From: Bifidobacterium sp. UBA744
GTDB taxonomy: Bacteria; Actinomycetota; Actinomycetes; Actinomycetales; Bifidobacteriaceae
NCBI GenBank assembly: GCA_002298605.1
Contig: DBKS01000055.1
Location: 1-64,000 of the forward strand
Direction: 5' to 3'
Length of the DNA stretch: 64,000 bases
Positions 45,940 through 55,800 of the stretch are shown here, piece after piece. The notes beneath the pieces were generated by a model. It had not been told where the DNA came from. It saw only the letters and a program-made list of their open reading frames with translations, and did not search any database. The position numbers were made by a program, and so were the translations under genes. Each line of letters starts with the position of its first letter. The stretch's first letter is position 1.

Positions 45940-47702
45940 CAGTCCTCCTCCTTCCTCGCATCGGATTGCGCAATGGCCGCGTCGGCTTGCCTCAATTGCG
46001 AATCCGCGATGTTTTGATAAATCGGGCACGTGCGCATCAGTTCCTCGTGCGTTCCCTTGCCCACGATCCTGCCGTTGTCCATGACGAGAATCTGGTCGGC
46101 GTCCATCACCGTGGAGATGCGCTGGGCCACGATGATCACCGACGAGTGGCGGGTGATCGGCTTCAGGGCGTCGCGCAGCCGGCGATCGGTGGCAAAGTCA
46201 AGCGCCGAGAAGGAGTCGTCGAAGGTGAAGATCTTCGGCGACCGCATAACGGCCCTCGCGATGCACAGACGCTGGCGCTGGCCACCCGAGAAGTTCGTGC
46301 CGCCCTGCGCCACTTCGGCGTCAAGCCCCTTGGGATTCTCACGGATGAATCCGTCGGATTGCGCTATTGCCAGGGCCTTCCACATGTGCTCCTCGGTGGC
46401 GTCGCCATTGCCGAATCGGAGGTTGCCGGCCACGGTGCCGCTGAACAGCAGCGCCTTCTGCGGGACCGTGCCGAACAGTTCTGCCAGACGGTGCGGATCG
46501 TATTCCCTCACGTCGTGACCGTCCACCAGCACGTGCCCTTCGGTGACGTCGAACATGCGCTGCGCCAAACGGATGACGGTGGATTTGCCAGATCCGGTGG
46601 CGCCGATGATGGCGGTGGTCTGACCGGGTTTGACGGTGAAACTCACGTCGTCCAGCACCGGATCGTCTGCGCCCGGATAGCGGAAGCTGACATGGTCGAA
46701 ACTGATCTCGCCGTGTGCGTCGGACGGTTCATACGGATGTTCCGGCGCGACGATCGAGGGCACGGTGTCGCGCACTTCGTTGACGCGTTCGGCGGACACC
46801 GACGCGCGCGGCATCATGACGGACATCATGGCCGCCATCATCAGCGCGATGAGAATCATCATGAGGTACTGGATGAACGCCTGCAGCGAGCCGATCTCCA
46901 TGCCGCCCGAATCGATGCGCTTGCCGCCGAACCACATGATCGCGATATTCGACAGGTTGATGACGAACATCATCAGCGGCATCATCAAGCTCATCAGACG
47001 ACCGACGCCCAGCATGGTGGCGTAGAGCTTGTCGTTGCCGTCCTTGAACCGCTCGGCTTCGGTGTGTTCGCGGTTGAACGCCCTCACGACGCGCACGCCG
47101 GTTATCTGCTCGCGCACGATGCGGTTGAGATTGTCGAGCCGCTTCTGCAACTGGCTGAACAGCGGTCCCATACGGCTCATGAGCAGACCCGCCACCACGG
47201 CGATCACCGGAAGAATGACGACCAGCGAGCCGGTGAGCGGCACATCCTGCTTCAGCGCGAGCACAATGCCCCCGAGAAACGTGATCGGCGCCTGCAAGAT
47301 GATCATGAAGCCCTGGAAGAACATCATCTGGATCTGCTGGACGTCGTTGGTCGCGCGGGTGATCAGCGATCCTGCGGAGAACCGCTCCACCTCCTGCAGG
47401 GAGAAGCCCTCGACTGCCGCGAAGTAGTCACGTCGCACTTCGTACCCGATGCGCATGGCAAGCCGCGCCGAAAAATACGCCGCCACGACGGCGGCCGCAA
47501 CCTGGAGCGCCGAGAGGCCCAGCATGGCGGCCCCGTAACGGTAGATCTCATCGCGGTTGCCGGACGCGACGCCCTTGTTGATGATGTCGGCGTTCAAATT
47601 CGGCAGATACAGGCTCAGCAGCGCCTGGACGATCTGGAAGACGACCAGAGCCGCGACCTCGCCCTTGTACGGGCGCAGATATTCTTTCATAATCCGAAAC
47701 AT
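45939..47702 (-). CDS. ABC exporter half-transporter, degenerate ATPase site
   Basis: The partner half has 587 aa: six membrane segments (about 15-300), then an NBD with GATGSGKST and a perfect signature NFSGGQRQRLC. The Walker B end is FTFDDSFSALD, with Asp for the catalytic Glu, and the H-loop reads VAQRIST, with Gln for His. Both changes mark the non-hydrolytic site of heterodimeric exporters. AAAGGAG lies 11 nt before ATG 47702. It follows the TetR gene by 68 nt, so the three genes form one unit. Confidence 0.93.
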   Translation of the reverse strand: MFRIMKEYLRPYKGEVAALVVFQIVQALLSLYLPNLNADIINKGVASGNRDEIYRYGAAMLGLSALQVAAAVVAAYFSARLAMRIGYEVRRDYFAAVEGFSLQEVERFSAGSLITRATNDVQQIQMMFFQGFMIILQAPITFLGGIVLALKQDVPLTGSLVVILPVIAVVAGLLMSRMGPLFSQLQKRLDNLNRIVREQITGVRVVRAFNREHTEAERFKDGNDKLYATMLGVGRLMSLMMPLMMFVINLSNIAIMWFGGKRIDSGGMEIGSLQAFIQYLMMILIALMMAAMMSVMMPRASVSAERVNEVRDTVPSIVAPEHPYEPSDAHGEISFDHVSFRYPGADDPVLDDVSFTVKPGQTTAIIGATGSGKSTVIRLAQRMFDVTEGHVLVDGHDVREYDPHRLAELFGTVPQKALLFSGTVAGNLRFGNGDATEEHMWKALAIAQSDGFIRENPKGLDAEVAQGGTNFSGGQRQRLCIARAVMRSPKIFTFDDSFSALDFATDRRLRDALKPITRHSSVIIVAQRISTVMDADQILVMDNGRIVGKGTHEELMRTCPIYQNIADSQLRQADAAIAQSDARKEED

Positions 47703-47770
47703 CCGATTCCATACTCCTTTCTGTGATATGCATCTCGATATGCATCGACGGCGAATCCGACGATGACGGC

Positions 47771-48430
47771 CTAGTGGCGCAGCACGCCATCCATGACGAT
47801 GCTTGAGGCGTCATCGGCCGTGATACCGAAATCGTGGAATTCGCGGGCCATCGCCATGGACATCACCACGCTCTGCACAAAGGCCACCACGGTGTCAACC
47901 GGCATGCGCAACTGGTCGGCGTCGGGACCGATCAGGTCATGGCAACATCGCGTCAGGTACGACAGTCGTTCCTGGTAGGTGTTTTTGACGCGTGTGATCT
48001 CCGACTTATGCGCTTCGACCGCGCCCTTGGCGCGCTGACCCTCCGATCCGCGCAGAAAACGTCTGAAGATGACCATCATGTGGACCCAGGACGATATGAG
48101 GTCGGTGGCCAGCGCGATATAGACGTCAAGGCGCTCCCGCAGGCTCGGCAGTTCATGAAGGGCCGCCAGCCGGCCGTCGGCGTCGTCATTGCGTGCCATT
48201 TGTTCGAGCCGATGCGAGAACGCCGCGATCAGCAGCTCCTCCTTGGAATCGAACACCCTGAACAAGGTGCCTTCCGCCACACCGGCCGCCTGGGCAAGCT
48301 CCTTGGTGGTCATGGTCATCTCGCTGTCGACCACTTGCCGGCTCACCGCTTCCAATATGGCTTCGCGACGCCGGTCGCTCGACATTGCCCGGGCTCTCGG
48401 TTTTCTTGCCTTCGCGGATTCATTGGTCAC
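47771..48430 (-). CDS. TetR family regulator of the ABC exporter
   Basis: The N-terminal HTH lies in residues 20-65 (REAILEAVSRQV, MTTKELAQAAGVAEGTLFRVFDSKEELL) of a 219-residue protein. The C-terminal ligand pocket has aromatic and Met residues (WVHMMVIFRRFL) but no assignable ligand. The start is GTG 48430 with no Shine-Dalgarno; ATG at residue 16 is an alternative. A 24-bp palindrome lies 19 nt upstream, so the protein very likely represses itself and the two exporter genes behind it. Confidence 0.9.
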   Translation of the reverse strand: MTNESAKARKPRARAMSSDRRREAILEAVSRQVVDSEMTMTTKELAQAAGVAEGTLFRVFDSKEELLIAAFSHRLEQMARNDDADGRLAALHELPSLRERLDVYIALATDLISSWVHMMVIFRRFLRGSEGQRAKGAVEAHKSEITRVKNTYQERLSYLTRCCHDLIGPDADQLRMPVDTVVAFVQSVVMSMAMAREFHDFGITADDASSIVMDGVLRH

Positions 48431-48448
48431 GGCGCATCACCATACCAC

Positions 48449-48472
48449 AAATGAGTGAGTACTCACTCATTT
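48449..48472. promoter_or_regulatory. 24-bp perfect palindrome, likely TetR operator
   Basis: The half-site AAATGAGTGAGT is repeated exactly as its inverse complement with no spacer. The arms are built of GAGT steps. A minus-strand TATGGT (48438-48443) lies between it and the gene start and could be the -10 box, which would place the palindrome across the -35 region. Confidence 0.85.
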
Positions 48473-48481
48473 ACTCCGAAA

Positions 48482-48524
48482 GAAAAAAGGGATGTGTGAC
48501 GGCTCAGCACCGCATCACACATCC
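48482..48524 (-). terminator. Terminator after the lone ABC ATPase gene
   Basis: On the minus strand GGATGTGTGA/TCACACATCC (48515-48524 with 48490-48499) forms a 10-bp stem followed by CCCTTTTTTC. This is a textbook intrinsic terminator that also insulates the TetR promoter. Confidence 0.9.
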
Positions 48525-48570
48525 ACCCGATTCTCCCCCGGGGACGACGCACGCCTGGGCGGCATGGCAC

Positions 48571-49416
48571 CTACCCCGCGAACGCCATCCAACGTCCCCC
48601 ATCATGCGCCACCGTCAGATCGAGCCCGAAAATGGCGCTGAGCCGTTCGGAGGTAAAGCCGTGCTCCAAATCACCGGCATAGACGATCGTGCCCGGCGCC
48701 GGATCATGACCGGCCACGTTATCGGCATACGCATCCGCCTCATTGCCGCTGACACGGCCCATGATGGCCACATGGTCAAAGCCCGGGGGGATCTCTTCCA
48801 GACGATGGGTGACGAGAATCACCGTGCGCCCGGCATCCCGCTCCCCTATCTCACTCAGCGCCCGCAGCGCGAGCTCCCGCCCGCCGAGATCAAGCCCCGT
48901 GGTGGGTTCATCCAGGATCAGCAGATCGGGATCGGCCATCAGGGCCCGGCAAATCAGCACCCGGGTCCGCTCGCCCTCGGAGAGCTTGAACATCTGCTTG
49001 CCCTCAAGGTAACCAATGCCGAACTGCGCCATCAACGCGCGCGCCCTGGCGTATTCCTCGGCGCTATACGTGTCCTTCCAGCGCCCGGTCACCGCCTTGG
49101 TGGCGGTGACCACCGCGTCGAGCGGATCCTCGTCCCCCGGAAACGCACGGGCGAGTTCTGCCGAGCTCAGTCCGATGCGCTGGCGATACGAAAAGACGTT
49201 CACCTTGCCCAACCGATTGCCGAGGATCTCGACGCTGCCCTCGGAAGGATGCCCGCGAGTGGCCATCATCCGCACCAACGAGGATTTGCCGATGCCGTTG
49301 GGTCCGAAGAGGATCCATTTCTCCCCGCGCTTGACATCCAGATTGACGTCGGTGAGGATCACGCGACGCTGACGGCGGAACTCCACGCCGCGAAGCACTA
49401 ATGCAGATTCGGCCAT
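48571..49416 (-). CDS. Stand-alone ABC transporter ATP-binding protein
   Basis: A single NBD of 281 residues with no membrane segment: FGPNGIGKSS (Walker A), KLSEGERTRVLICRALM (signature LSEGE), [15 protein letters not shown] and VTHRLEEIPPGF. The signature and H-loop context resemble the YlmA/ModF-like group of orphan ATPases. ATG 49416 lies 1 nt after the glgA stop, with GGAAG upstream, so it is translationally coupled to glgA. No permease is near. Confidence 0.88.
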   Translation of the reverse strand: MAESALVLRGVEFRRQRRVILTDVNLDVKRGEKWILFGPNGIGKSSLVRMMATRGHPSEGSVEILGNRLGKVNVFSYRQRIGLSSAELARAFPGDEDPLDAVVTATKAVTGRWKDTYSAEEYARARALMAQFGIGYLEGKQMFKLSEGERTRVLICRALMADPDLLILDEPTTGLDLGGRELALRALSEIGERDAGRTVILVTHRLEEIPPGFDHVAIMGRVSGNEADAYADNVAGHDPAPGTIVYAGDLEHGFTSERLSAIFGLDLTVAHDGGRWMAFAG

Positions 49417-49417
49417 A

Positions 49418-50665
49418 TCACTTCCGCTCATCCAGCACGGACTGATACACGGCGACGGTGCGATCGGCGATGGACTCCCAGCTGAAATGGTCGCGGGCAC
49501 GCTCGTAACCCGCATGGCCCATGCGCTTGGCACGGTCGGGATCCTCAAACACCTTGTCGATGGCCGCAGCCATGTCGTGCACGAACTTATCGGGATCCGT
49601 GGGGGTGCCGGTGCCGTCATGCAGCTGGTCGATTGGGACCAGATAGCCGGTTTCGCCATCCACCACCACTTCGGGAATGCCGCCCGTCGCCGACGCCACC
49701 ACGGGCAGACCGCACGCCATGGCCTCGAGGTTGACGATGCCCAGCGGCTCGTAGATGCTCGGGCAGATGAAGGCGTCGCAGCCATGTTCAAGCGCGTTCA
49801 GTTCCGGACGCGGCAGCATCTCCTCGATCCAGATGATATTGCCCCGCTCCGCATCCAGGCGGGCGAATGCGGTTTTGACCTCCTCGGCGATCTCCGGGGT
49901 GTCCGGCGCGCCGGCGCACAGCACGACCTGGATGCCCTTGTCGATGAGATGCAGGGCCTTCAGCAGATACGGCAGGCCCTTCTGGCGGGTGATACGGCCG
50001 ACGAACAGCAGCGTGGGCTTGTCGCGGTCGATGTGATAGCGATCGAACACCCCCCACCCCTCGTCATCAGGCGCGGGCGTGTCAAAATCGCTCATGGTGA
50101 TGCCATTGTGCACCACCACCACCTTCGCCGGATCCACATTCGGATAAGCGGCGAGAATATCCTCTCGCATGCCTCCGGAAACCGCGATGATGCGGTCGGC
50201 GTGCTCATACGCATCGCGCTCGGCCCAGGACGACAGGTTGTAGCCGCCGCCGAGCTGCTCGCGTTTCCACGGGCGGAAGGGCTCAAGGCTGTGCGCGGTG
50301 ATAACCAGCGGAATGTCGTGCAGCTGCTGGGCGAGACGGCCGGCCAGACAGGCGTACCACGTATGAGCATGCACCAAATCGGCATCCACGTCATTGGCGA
50401 TCTGCAGGTCCACGCCAAAGGTCTTCAGGGCGGCATTGGCGTCGGACAGCTCCGCCGGAACGTCATAGCCGACAAGCTTGAGGCTGCCCTTCGCCCGATC
50501 GGCATTGGGGATCACGGGAACATCGTCCGAAGTGCGCCTGCCGTCAAAGGCGCGCACGGTCACGTCGATCCGCTCGGCCAGCACCTTCGACAATTCCTCG
50601 GCGTGCACCCCCGCGCCCCCGTACACATGCGGCGGATATTCCCTGGTCACCACGTCAACCTTCAT
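49418..50665 (-). CDS. glgA: Glycogen synthase, actinobacterial GT4 type
   Basis: This GT4 glycosyltransferase of 415 aa starts MKVDVVTREYPPHVYGGAGVHAEEL, with the donor-binding KxGG-like loop replaced by YGGAG. It has HAHTWYACLAG, FVGRITRQKG and the acceptor motif CPSIYEPLGIVNLEAMACG with the conserved ExxxxxxxE pair. In mycobacteria this family makes maltose-1-phosphate or alpha-glucan from ADP-glucose, so the label glycogen synthase is a family-level call. AAGGAG precedes ATG 50665. It heads a two-gene unit. Confidence 0.93.
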   Translation of the reverse strand: MKVDVVTREYPPHVYGGAGVHAEELSKVLAERIDVTVRAFDGRRTSDDVPVIPNADRAKGSLKLVGYDVPAELSDANAALKTFGVDLQIANDVDADLVHAHTWYACLAGRLAQQLHDIPLVITAHSLEPFRPWKREQLGGGYNLSSWAERDAYEHADRIIAVSGGMREDILAAYPNVDPAKVVVVHNGITMSDFDTPAPDDEGWGVFDRYHIDRDKPTLLFVGRITRQKGLPYLLKALHLIDKGIQVVLCAGAPDTPEIAEEVKTAFARLDAERGNIIWIEEMLPRPELNALEHGCDAFICPSIYEPLGIVNLEAMACGLPVVASATGGIPEVVVDGETGYLVPIDQLHDGTGTPTDPDKFVHDMAAAIDKVFEDPDRAKRMGHAGYERARDHFSWESIADRTVAVYQSVLDERK

Positions 50666-50751
50666 AGCGTCTCCTTCGAACCGGTTTGACTCTCAACCAC
50701 CTACCAATATACCGGCTGCGCCTCCACCGACACGGCAACGGGGAACACGGG

Positions 50752-51225
50752 TCAGACGGCCGTGCCGTTGGCGTCGAGATTCGGATTGCGCTTCGAATCA
50801 CCCGCGGTGAAGAACAGGCTGAGCGTGCCGACGACGAACACCGCCGACACCGTGATGATCAGCCACAGCGGATGCTCCGGCAACCACATCACCACGAAGA
50901 ACCCGATGATCGAAACGGTGATGAGCACCCAGCTGACCAGACGGGCCCATCCCTTCGCCCCGTGCGGCGCGGTGAAGCCCTTCGAGGGATTGCGATAGTT
51001 CGGGTTGGTGTTGTACGCGGTTTCCGTCGCGATGTCCTCCACATGGGCCGTGGGCTTCCAGGGACCGGAATCGTCCACGCCCTCCTGCAGGCGCCGCGAC
51101 TTCTCCTGAAGCTGGTATTCGTCAATCATGCCGGAACGGCCGCGTCCACGAGTCTGATCGTATTGGGACGGGATGCCGCGGCGGCTGCGTTTCGCCTGGG
51201 CACGTCGTTCAGCGCGGTTAGCCAT
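50752..51225 (-). CDS. Small membrane protein of unknown function
   Basis: I do not recognise a family by name. The 157-residue protein begins with a basic stretch (MANRAERRAQAKRSRRG), then a soluble segment with a TRGRGRSGMIDEYQLQEKSRRL helix. Two hydrophobic helices at about 94-114 and 119-140 are separated by LPEHPL, and a polar tail ends the chain. GAAGGGAG precedes ATG 51225. It lies between glgA and gltD after the gltBD terminator. The basic N terminus and two-helix hairpin are common in actinobacterial envelope proteins. Confidence 0.75.
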   Translation of the reverse strand: MANRAERRAQAKRSRRGIPSQYDQTRGRGRSGMIDEYQLQEKSRRLQEGVDDSGPWKPTAHVEDIATETAYNTNPNYRNPSKGFTAPHGAKGWARLVSWVLITVSIIGFFVVMWLPEHPLWLIITVSAVFVVGTLSLFFTAGDSKRNPNLDANGTAV

Positions 51226-51254
51226 AGTTGCTCCCTTCGGCTAGGCATAAACAA

Positions 51255-51287
51255 TGGATCCTGCGGTCGATGATACCGCAGGATCCA
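51255..51287 (-). terminator. Terminator after gltBD
   Basis: A perfect 13-bp stem TGGATCCTGCGGT (51255-51267 with 51275-51287) with a 7-nt loop is followed on the minus strand by TTGTTTATG. It ends the gltB-gltD transcript just before the small membrane protein gene. Confidence 0.85.
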
Positions 51288-51347
51288 ACGGCGCCATTGA
51301 CCCGAACCCCTGTCCGGGTCTCAATGGCGATCCAATTCGGCAGCCGT

Positions 51348-52880
51348 TCAGCGAGGCAGCATCATCGGCCGGTCGGACGCCGCGATCGGGGCGGGAAGCT
51401 CGGTGGCACCGGTGAGGAACTTGTCCACGGCGGCCGCGCAGGAACGTCCCTCCGAAATGGCCCACACCACCAGGCTCTGGCCTCGTCCGGCGTCGCCGCA
51501 GACGAAAACCCCCTCCTGCGACGTGGCGAACTCGTCATCACGAGCCACATTGCCGCGACGATCGAGATCGACGGGCAGCTGATCGACCAGCGTCGTGGTG
51601 TCCGGATGCAGGAAGCCCACGGAAATCAGCACCAGATCGGCGGGCAGCACACGCTCGGTGCCCGGCTGACGGGTGAACGGGCCATCCTCGCCGGGAGCCA
51701 CCGACACGACCTTCAGGCCGGTGACATGGCCGGTTTCGTCGGCGACGAACCCTTCGGAGGCCGTGGAGTTCTCAACGTGGACGCGGGCCCGTTCCTCCTC
51801 GGAACCGACAAAGTTGACCGAATCGGTGCTGTACAGGTATTCGCCGCCCTCGGCCATCGACGAGGTCTTCTGGTACAGGCGGGCGAAGGTCGGCCAGGGA
51901 GCGTTGTCCGGACGGGACGTCGGCTCCTTCGGCATGATCTGCAGCACGGTGACGTCCTTGGCCCCCTGACGGATCGCGGTGCCCAGGCAGTCGGAGCCGG
52001 TGTCGCCTCCACCGATCACGATGACGTGCTTATCCTTGGCGGTGATGTCATGCACCGGCTTGACGCCGTAGACGCGACGCGTGGCGTCGGGCAGGAACTC
52101 CATGGCGAAGTGAATGCCCTTCAAGTCGCGGCCGGGGATCTTCATATCGCGCGGCACGGTCGAGCCGATGGCCACGACCACGGCGTCATACCGATCTCGC
52201 AAATCATCCCAGCTGATGTCCTTGCCGATTTCGACACCGGTGCGGAACCGGGTGCCCTCGGCCTCCATCTGCTCAATGCGGCGATCGATCAGGTGCTTGT
52301 CGAGTTTGAAGTTCGGAATGCCGTAGCGCATCAGGCCGCCGATGGCGTCATCGCGTTCGTAGACCACCACGGTATGCCCGGCGCGGGTGAGCTGCTGGGC
52401 GCAGGCCAAGCCGGAAGGTCCGGAACCAACCACGGCCACGGTCTGGTCGGTGAGGCGCTGCGGTGGCAGAGGCTTGACGTAGCCGAGCTCCCACGCCTGG
52501 TCGATGATGGTCACCTCATCGTTCTTGATCATGGTCGGTGGCTGGTGAATGCCGAGCACGCAGGAGGCCTCGCACAGCGCCGGGCAGATACGCCCGGTGA
52601 ACTCCGGAAAGTTCGACGTGGTGGACAGGCGATTGTAAGCGTCCTCCCACTTCTCCTGACGAACCAGATCATTGAATTCGGGGATCAGGTTGCCCAGCGG
52701 ACAGCCGGACATGCAGAACGGGGTGCCGCAATCCATGCAGCGGGCGGCTTGCTCGGTGGTCCAAGGCTGCAGGCCTGACTCGGCATGAACGTCGAACCAG
52801 TCCTTAATGCGCTCGGATACCGGCCGCTCGGCAAGCTCGTGACGGGTGCGGACCTTCAGGAATCCTCTGGGATCTCCCAT
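51348..52880 (-). CDS. gltD: Glutamate synthase, small subunit
   Basis: GltD passes electrons from NADPH through FAD to the iron-sulfur clusters of GltB. The 510-residue chain has N-terminal cluster cysteines (CMDCGTPFCMSGCP, CPALCEASC), an FAD motif VVGSGPSGLACAQ and an NADPH motif VIGGGDTGSDC. Its ATG lies 1 nt after the gltB stop, with AAGGAG inside the gltB end, so it is coupled to gltB. Confidence 0.96.
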   Translation of the reverse strand: MGDPRGFLKVRTRHELAERPVSERIKDWFDVHAESGLQPWTTEQAARCMDCGTPFCMSGCPLGNLIPEFNDLVRQEKWEDAYNRLSTTSNFPEFTGRICPALCEASCVLGIHQPPTMIKNDEVTIIDQAWELGYVKPLPPQRLTDQTVAVVGSGPSGLACAQQLTRAGHTVVVYERDDAIGGLMRYGIPNFKLDKHLIDRRIEQMEAEGTRFRTGVEIGKDISWDDLRDRYDAVVVAIGSTVPRDMKIPGRDLKGIHFAMEFLPDATRRVYGVKPVHDITAKDKHVIVIGGGDTGSDCLGTAIRQGAKDVTVLQIMPKEPTSRPDNAPWPTFARLYQKTSSMAEGGEYLYSTDSVNFVGSEEERARVHVENSTASEGFVADETGHVTGLKVVSVAPGEDGPFTRQPGTERVLPADLVLISVGFLHPDTTTLVDQLPVDLDRRGNVARDDEFATSQEGVFVCGDAGRGQSLVVWAISEGRSCAAAVDKFLTGATELPAPIAASDRPMMLPR

Positions 52881-52881
52881 T

Positions 52882-55800
52882 TCAGTGGGCTCCTTCCATG
52901 ACTTGTTCGTACGTCTTCTCCCACACGCCGGGCGCGGAGAAGTCGATGTTGTTGGCTTCGGCCTGCGCCATGGCGTTCAGCATGGCGACATAATGCGCTG
53001 GCACCACATGGGTGAAGCGTGTGACGGCATCGGCCCAGTCGCCCAGAAGCTCCTTGGCAAAGGCCGAACCGGTCTCCTCGGCATGCCTCTTGACCAGTTC
53101 ATGAACCAGCTGCTCGTCCTCGCCCTCAAGCGGCTTGAACAGCAGAGAGCCGTCATGCGCGGCGGCGGGGTTGACCTTGTTCATGTCCAGATCGAGCACA
53201 TAGGCGTTGCCGCCGGAGAAGCCCGCGCCGAAGTTGCGGCCGGTCGAGCCAAGCACCACCACGGTGCCGCCGGTCATGTATTCGCAACCGTGATCGCCGA
53301 CGCCCTCCACCACAAACGTGGCACCGGAATTGCGCACCGCAAAGCGTTCGCCGGAACGTCCGGCCACGAACATCTCTCCGGATGTCGCGCCGAAACCGGT
53401 GACGTTGCCCGCGATGACGTTCTCATGCGGGTCGAAGCTCACACCGTCCTCCGCGCGGACGATGATGCGGCCACCGGACAGCCCCTTGCCTGCATAGTCG
53501 TTGACTTCACCGTAAATGCGCATGGTTTCGCCCTTGGGGATGAACGCACCGATGGACTGGCCTCCGGAGCCGTGAAGCGTCATGTCGATGGTGTTGTCCG
53601 GCAGACCCTCCTCACCATAGCGGCGGGTGATCTCATAGCCGACCATCGTGCCGACCGTGCGGTTCACATTTCGGATCGGCAGCTCGATGAGCACCGGCTC
53701 CTTGCGCTCAAGCGCGGGTTGGGCCATCTTGATGATGTCGTTGTCCAACGCCTTGCCGAGCTCGTGGTCCTGGGTCTCGGTGTTGTGCAGGATGGTCCCG
53801 GGGATCGGACCTGGCTGCATCAGCACGTTGGTCAGATCGACGCCGTCGGCCTTCCAGCGCTTGATCGCCTCGTCCTGGTCGAGACACTCGACATGGCCCA
53901 CGGCCTCCTTCAGCGTGCGGAAGCCGAGCTCGGCGAGGATCTCGCGAACCTCCTCCGCGATGTACATGAAGAAGTTGATCACATATTCGGGCTTGCCCTT
54001 GAAGCGTGCGCGCAGCTCGGGGTCCTGGGTGGCGATGCCCTGCGGACAGGTGTTCTTCTGGCACGCGCGCATCATCACACAGCCTTCGACGATCAGCGCG
54101 GCAGTGGCGAAGCCGAATTCCTCGGCGCCAAGCAGCGCGGCGATCACCACGTCACGGCCCGTCTTGAGCTCGCCATCGCACTGCACGACGATGCGGGAAC
54201 GCAAACCGTTGAGAATCAAGGTCTGCTGAGTTTCCGCCAAACCGATCTCCCATGGGGTGCCGGCGTGACGAATGGCGTTCAACGGCGCAGCGCCGGTGCC
54301 GCCATCATAGCCGGAGATCAGCACCACGTCGGCATGGCACTTGGCCACACCCGCCGCGATCGTTCCGACGCCGAACTCAGAGACCAGCTTGACATGCACC
54401 CGGGCCTTCGGATTCGCCATCTTCGCATCGTTGATCAGCTGCTTGAGATCCTCGATCGAATAGATGTCGTGATGCGGCGGCGGGGAAATGAGCTCCACGC
54501 CCGGAGTGGCGTGACGGACCTTGGCGATCCACGGCGGCACCTTGGCACCGGGCAGATGGCCTCCCTCACCGGGCTTGGCGCCCTGGGCGAGCTTGATCTG
54601 CAGATCCGTGGCATGGACCAGATAATTGGAGGTGACGCCGAAACGGGCGGAGGCGATCTGCTTGATACGACTGTAACGCAGCGGGTCGTTGATGCGATCG
54701 TCCTCCTCGCCGCCTTCGCCGGAGTTGGAACGCGCGCCCAGCGTGTTCATGGCGATGGCAAGCGTCTCATGCGCCTCTCGGGAGATGGAGCCATAGCTCA
54801 TGGCACCGGTGGAGAAGCTCTTGACGATCTCGCTGGCCGGCTCGACCTCGCTGATGTCGATCGGCTTGCGGTCATGCTTGAACTTCATCAGGCCACGCAG
54901 AGTCATCAGACGGTTCGAGGTGTCGTTGATGTGGTGCGAGTACTTCTTGAACATCTGGTAGTCACCGCGTTGGGTCGACTGCTGCAGCAGGAAAATCGCC
55001 TCGGGATCGTTGAGATGGTCCTCACCGGTGCGCCGCCACTTGTATTCGCCGCCGGTTTCGAGGTTCATATGCGGGGTGGCGGTCCACTGGTTCGGATACG
55101 CCACACGGTGACGGATCGCCACCTCTTCGGCGAGCTCGTCCAATCCCACGCCGCCAACCTGGGAGACGGTGCCGGTGAAGTACTTGTCGACGATCTGCTT
55201 GTTCAGTCCGACGGCCTCGAAGAGCTGCGCGCCACGGTAGCTCATAATCGTGGAGACGCCCATCTTCGACATGATCTTGAGCACGCCGATCGACAGGGCC
55301 TTGGTGAGGTTCTTCACGGCGGTGGGCGCATCGACCTTGAGATATCCGGTACGGGCCAGATCCTCGACCGACTCGAAGGCGAGGTACGGGTTCACGCAGG
55401 CGGCGCCGTAGGCGATCAGCAGGGCGACATGGTGGACCTCGCGCACATCGCCGGCCTCGACGGCCATGGAGATCTGCGTGCGCGTATGGCGACGCAGCAG
55501 GTGGTGCTGCACCGCGGAGGTCAGCAGCAGCGAGGGGATCGGCCCCCAGGTGTGGTTGGACTCACGGTCGGACAGCACGATGAAGTTGCTGCCGTTGGCG
55601 ATGGCCTCGTCGATTTCGCCGAAGATCTCCTCGAGGCGGGCCTCCAGCGCCTTGCCGCCACCGGCCACCTGATACAGACCCTTGACGACGTACGACTTGT
55701 AATAGCCGCCAAGCACCTTCGCCTTGTCGAGCCGCTTGAGCTGTGCCATTTCATCGGAGTTGATGACGGGCTGCGGAATGAGGATCTTCTTGGCGTGCAG

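Noticed and set aside
47548..47814. A short minus-strand frame between the TetR gene and the exporter, with a start right after AAGGAG
   Set aside because: It overlaps the first exporter gene in another frame and ends as Arg/Gly-rich shadow sequence.
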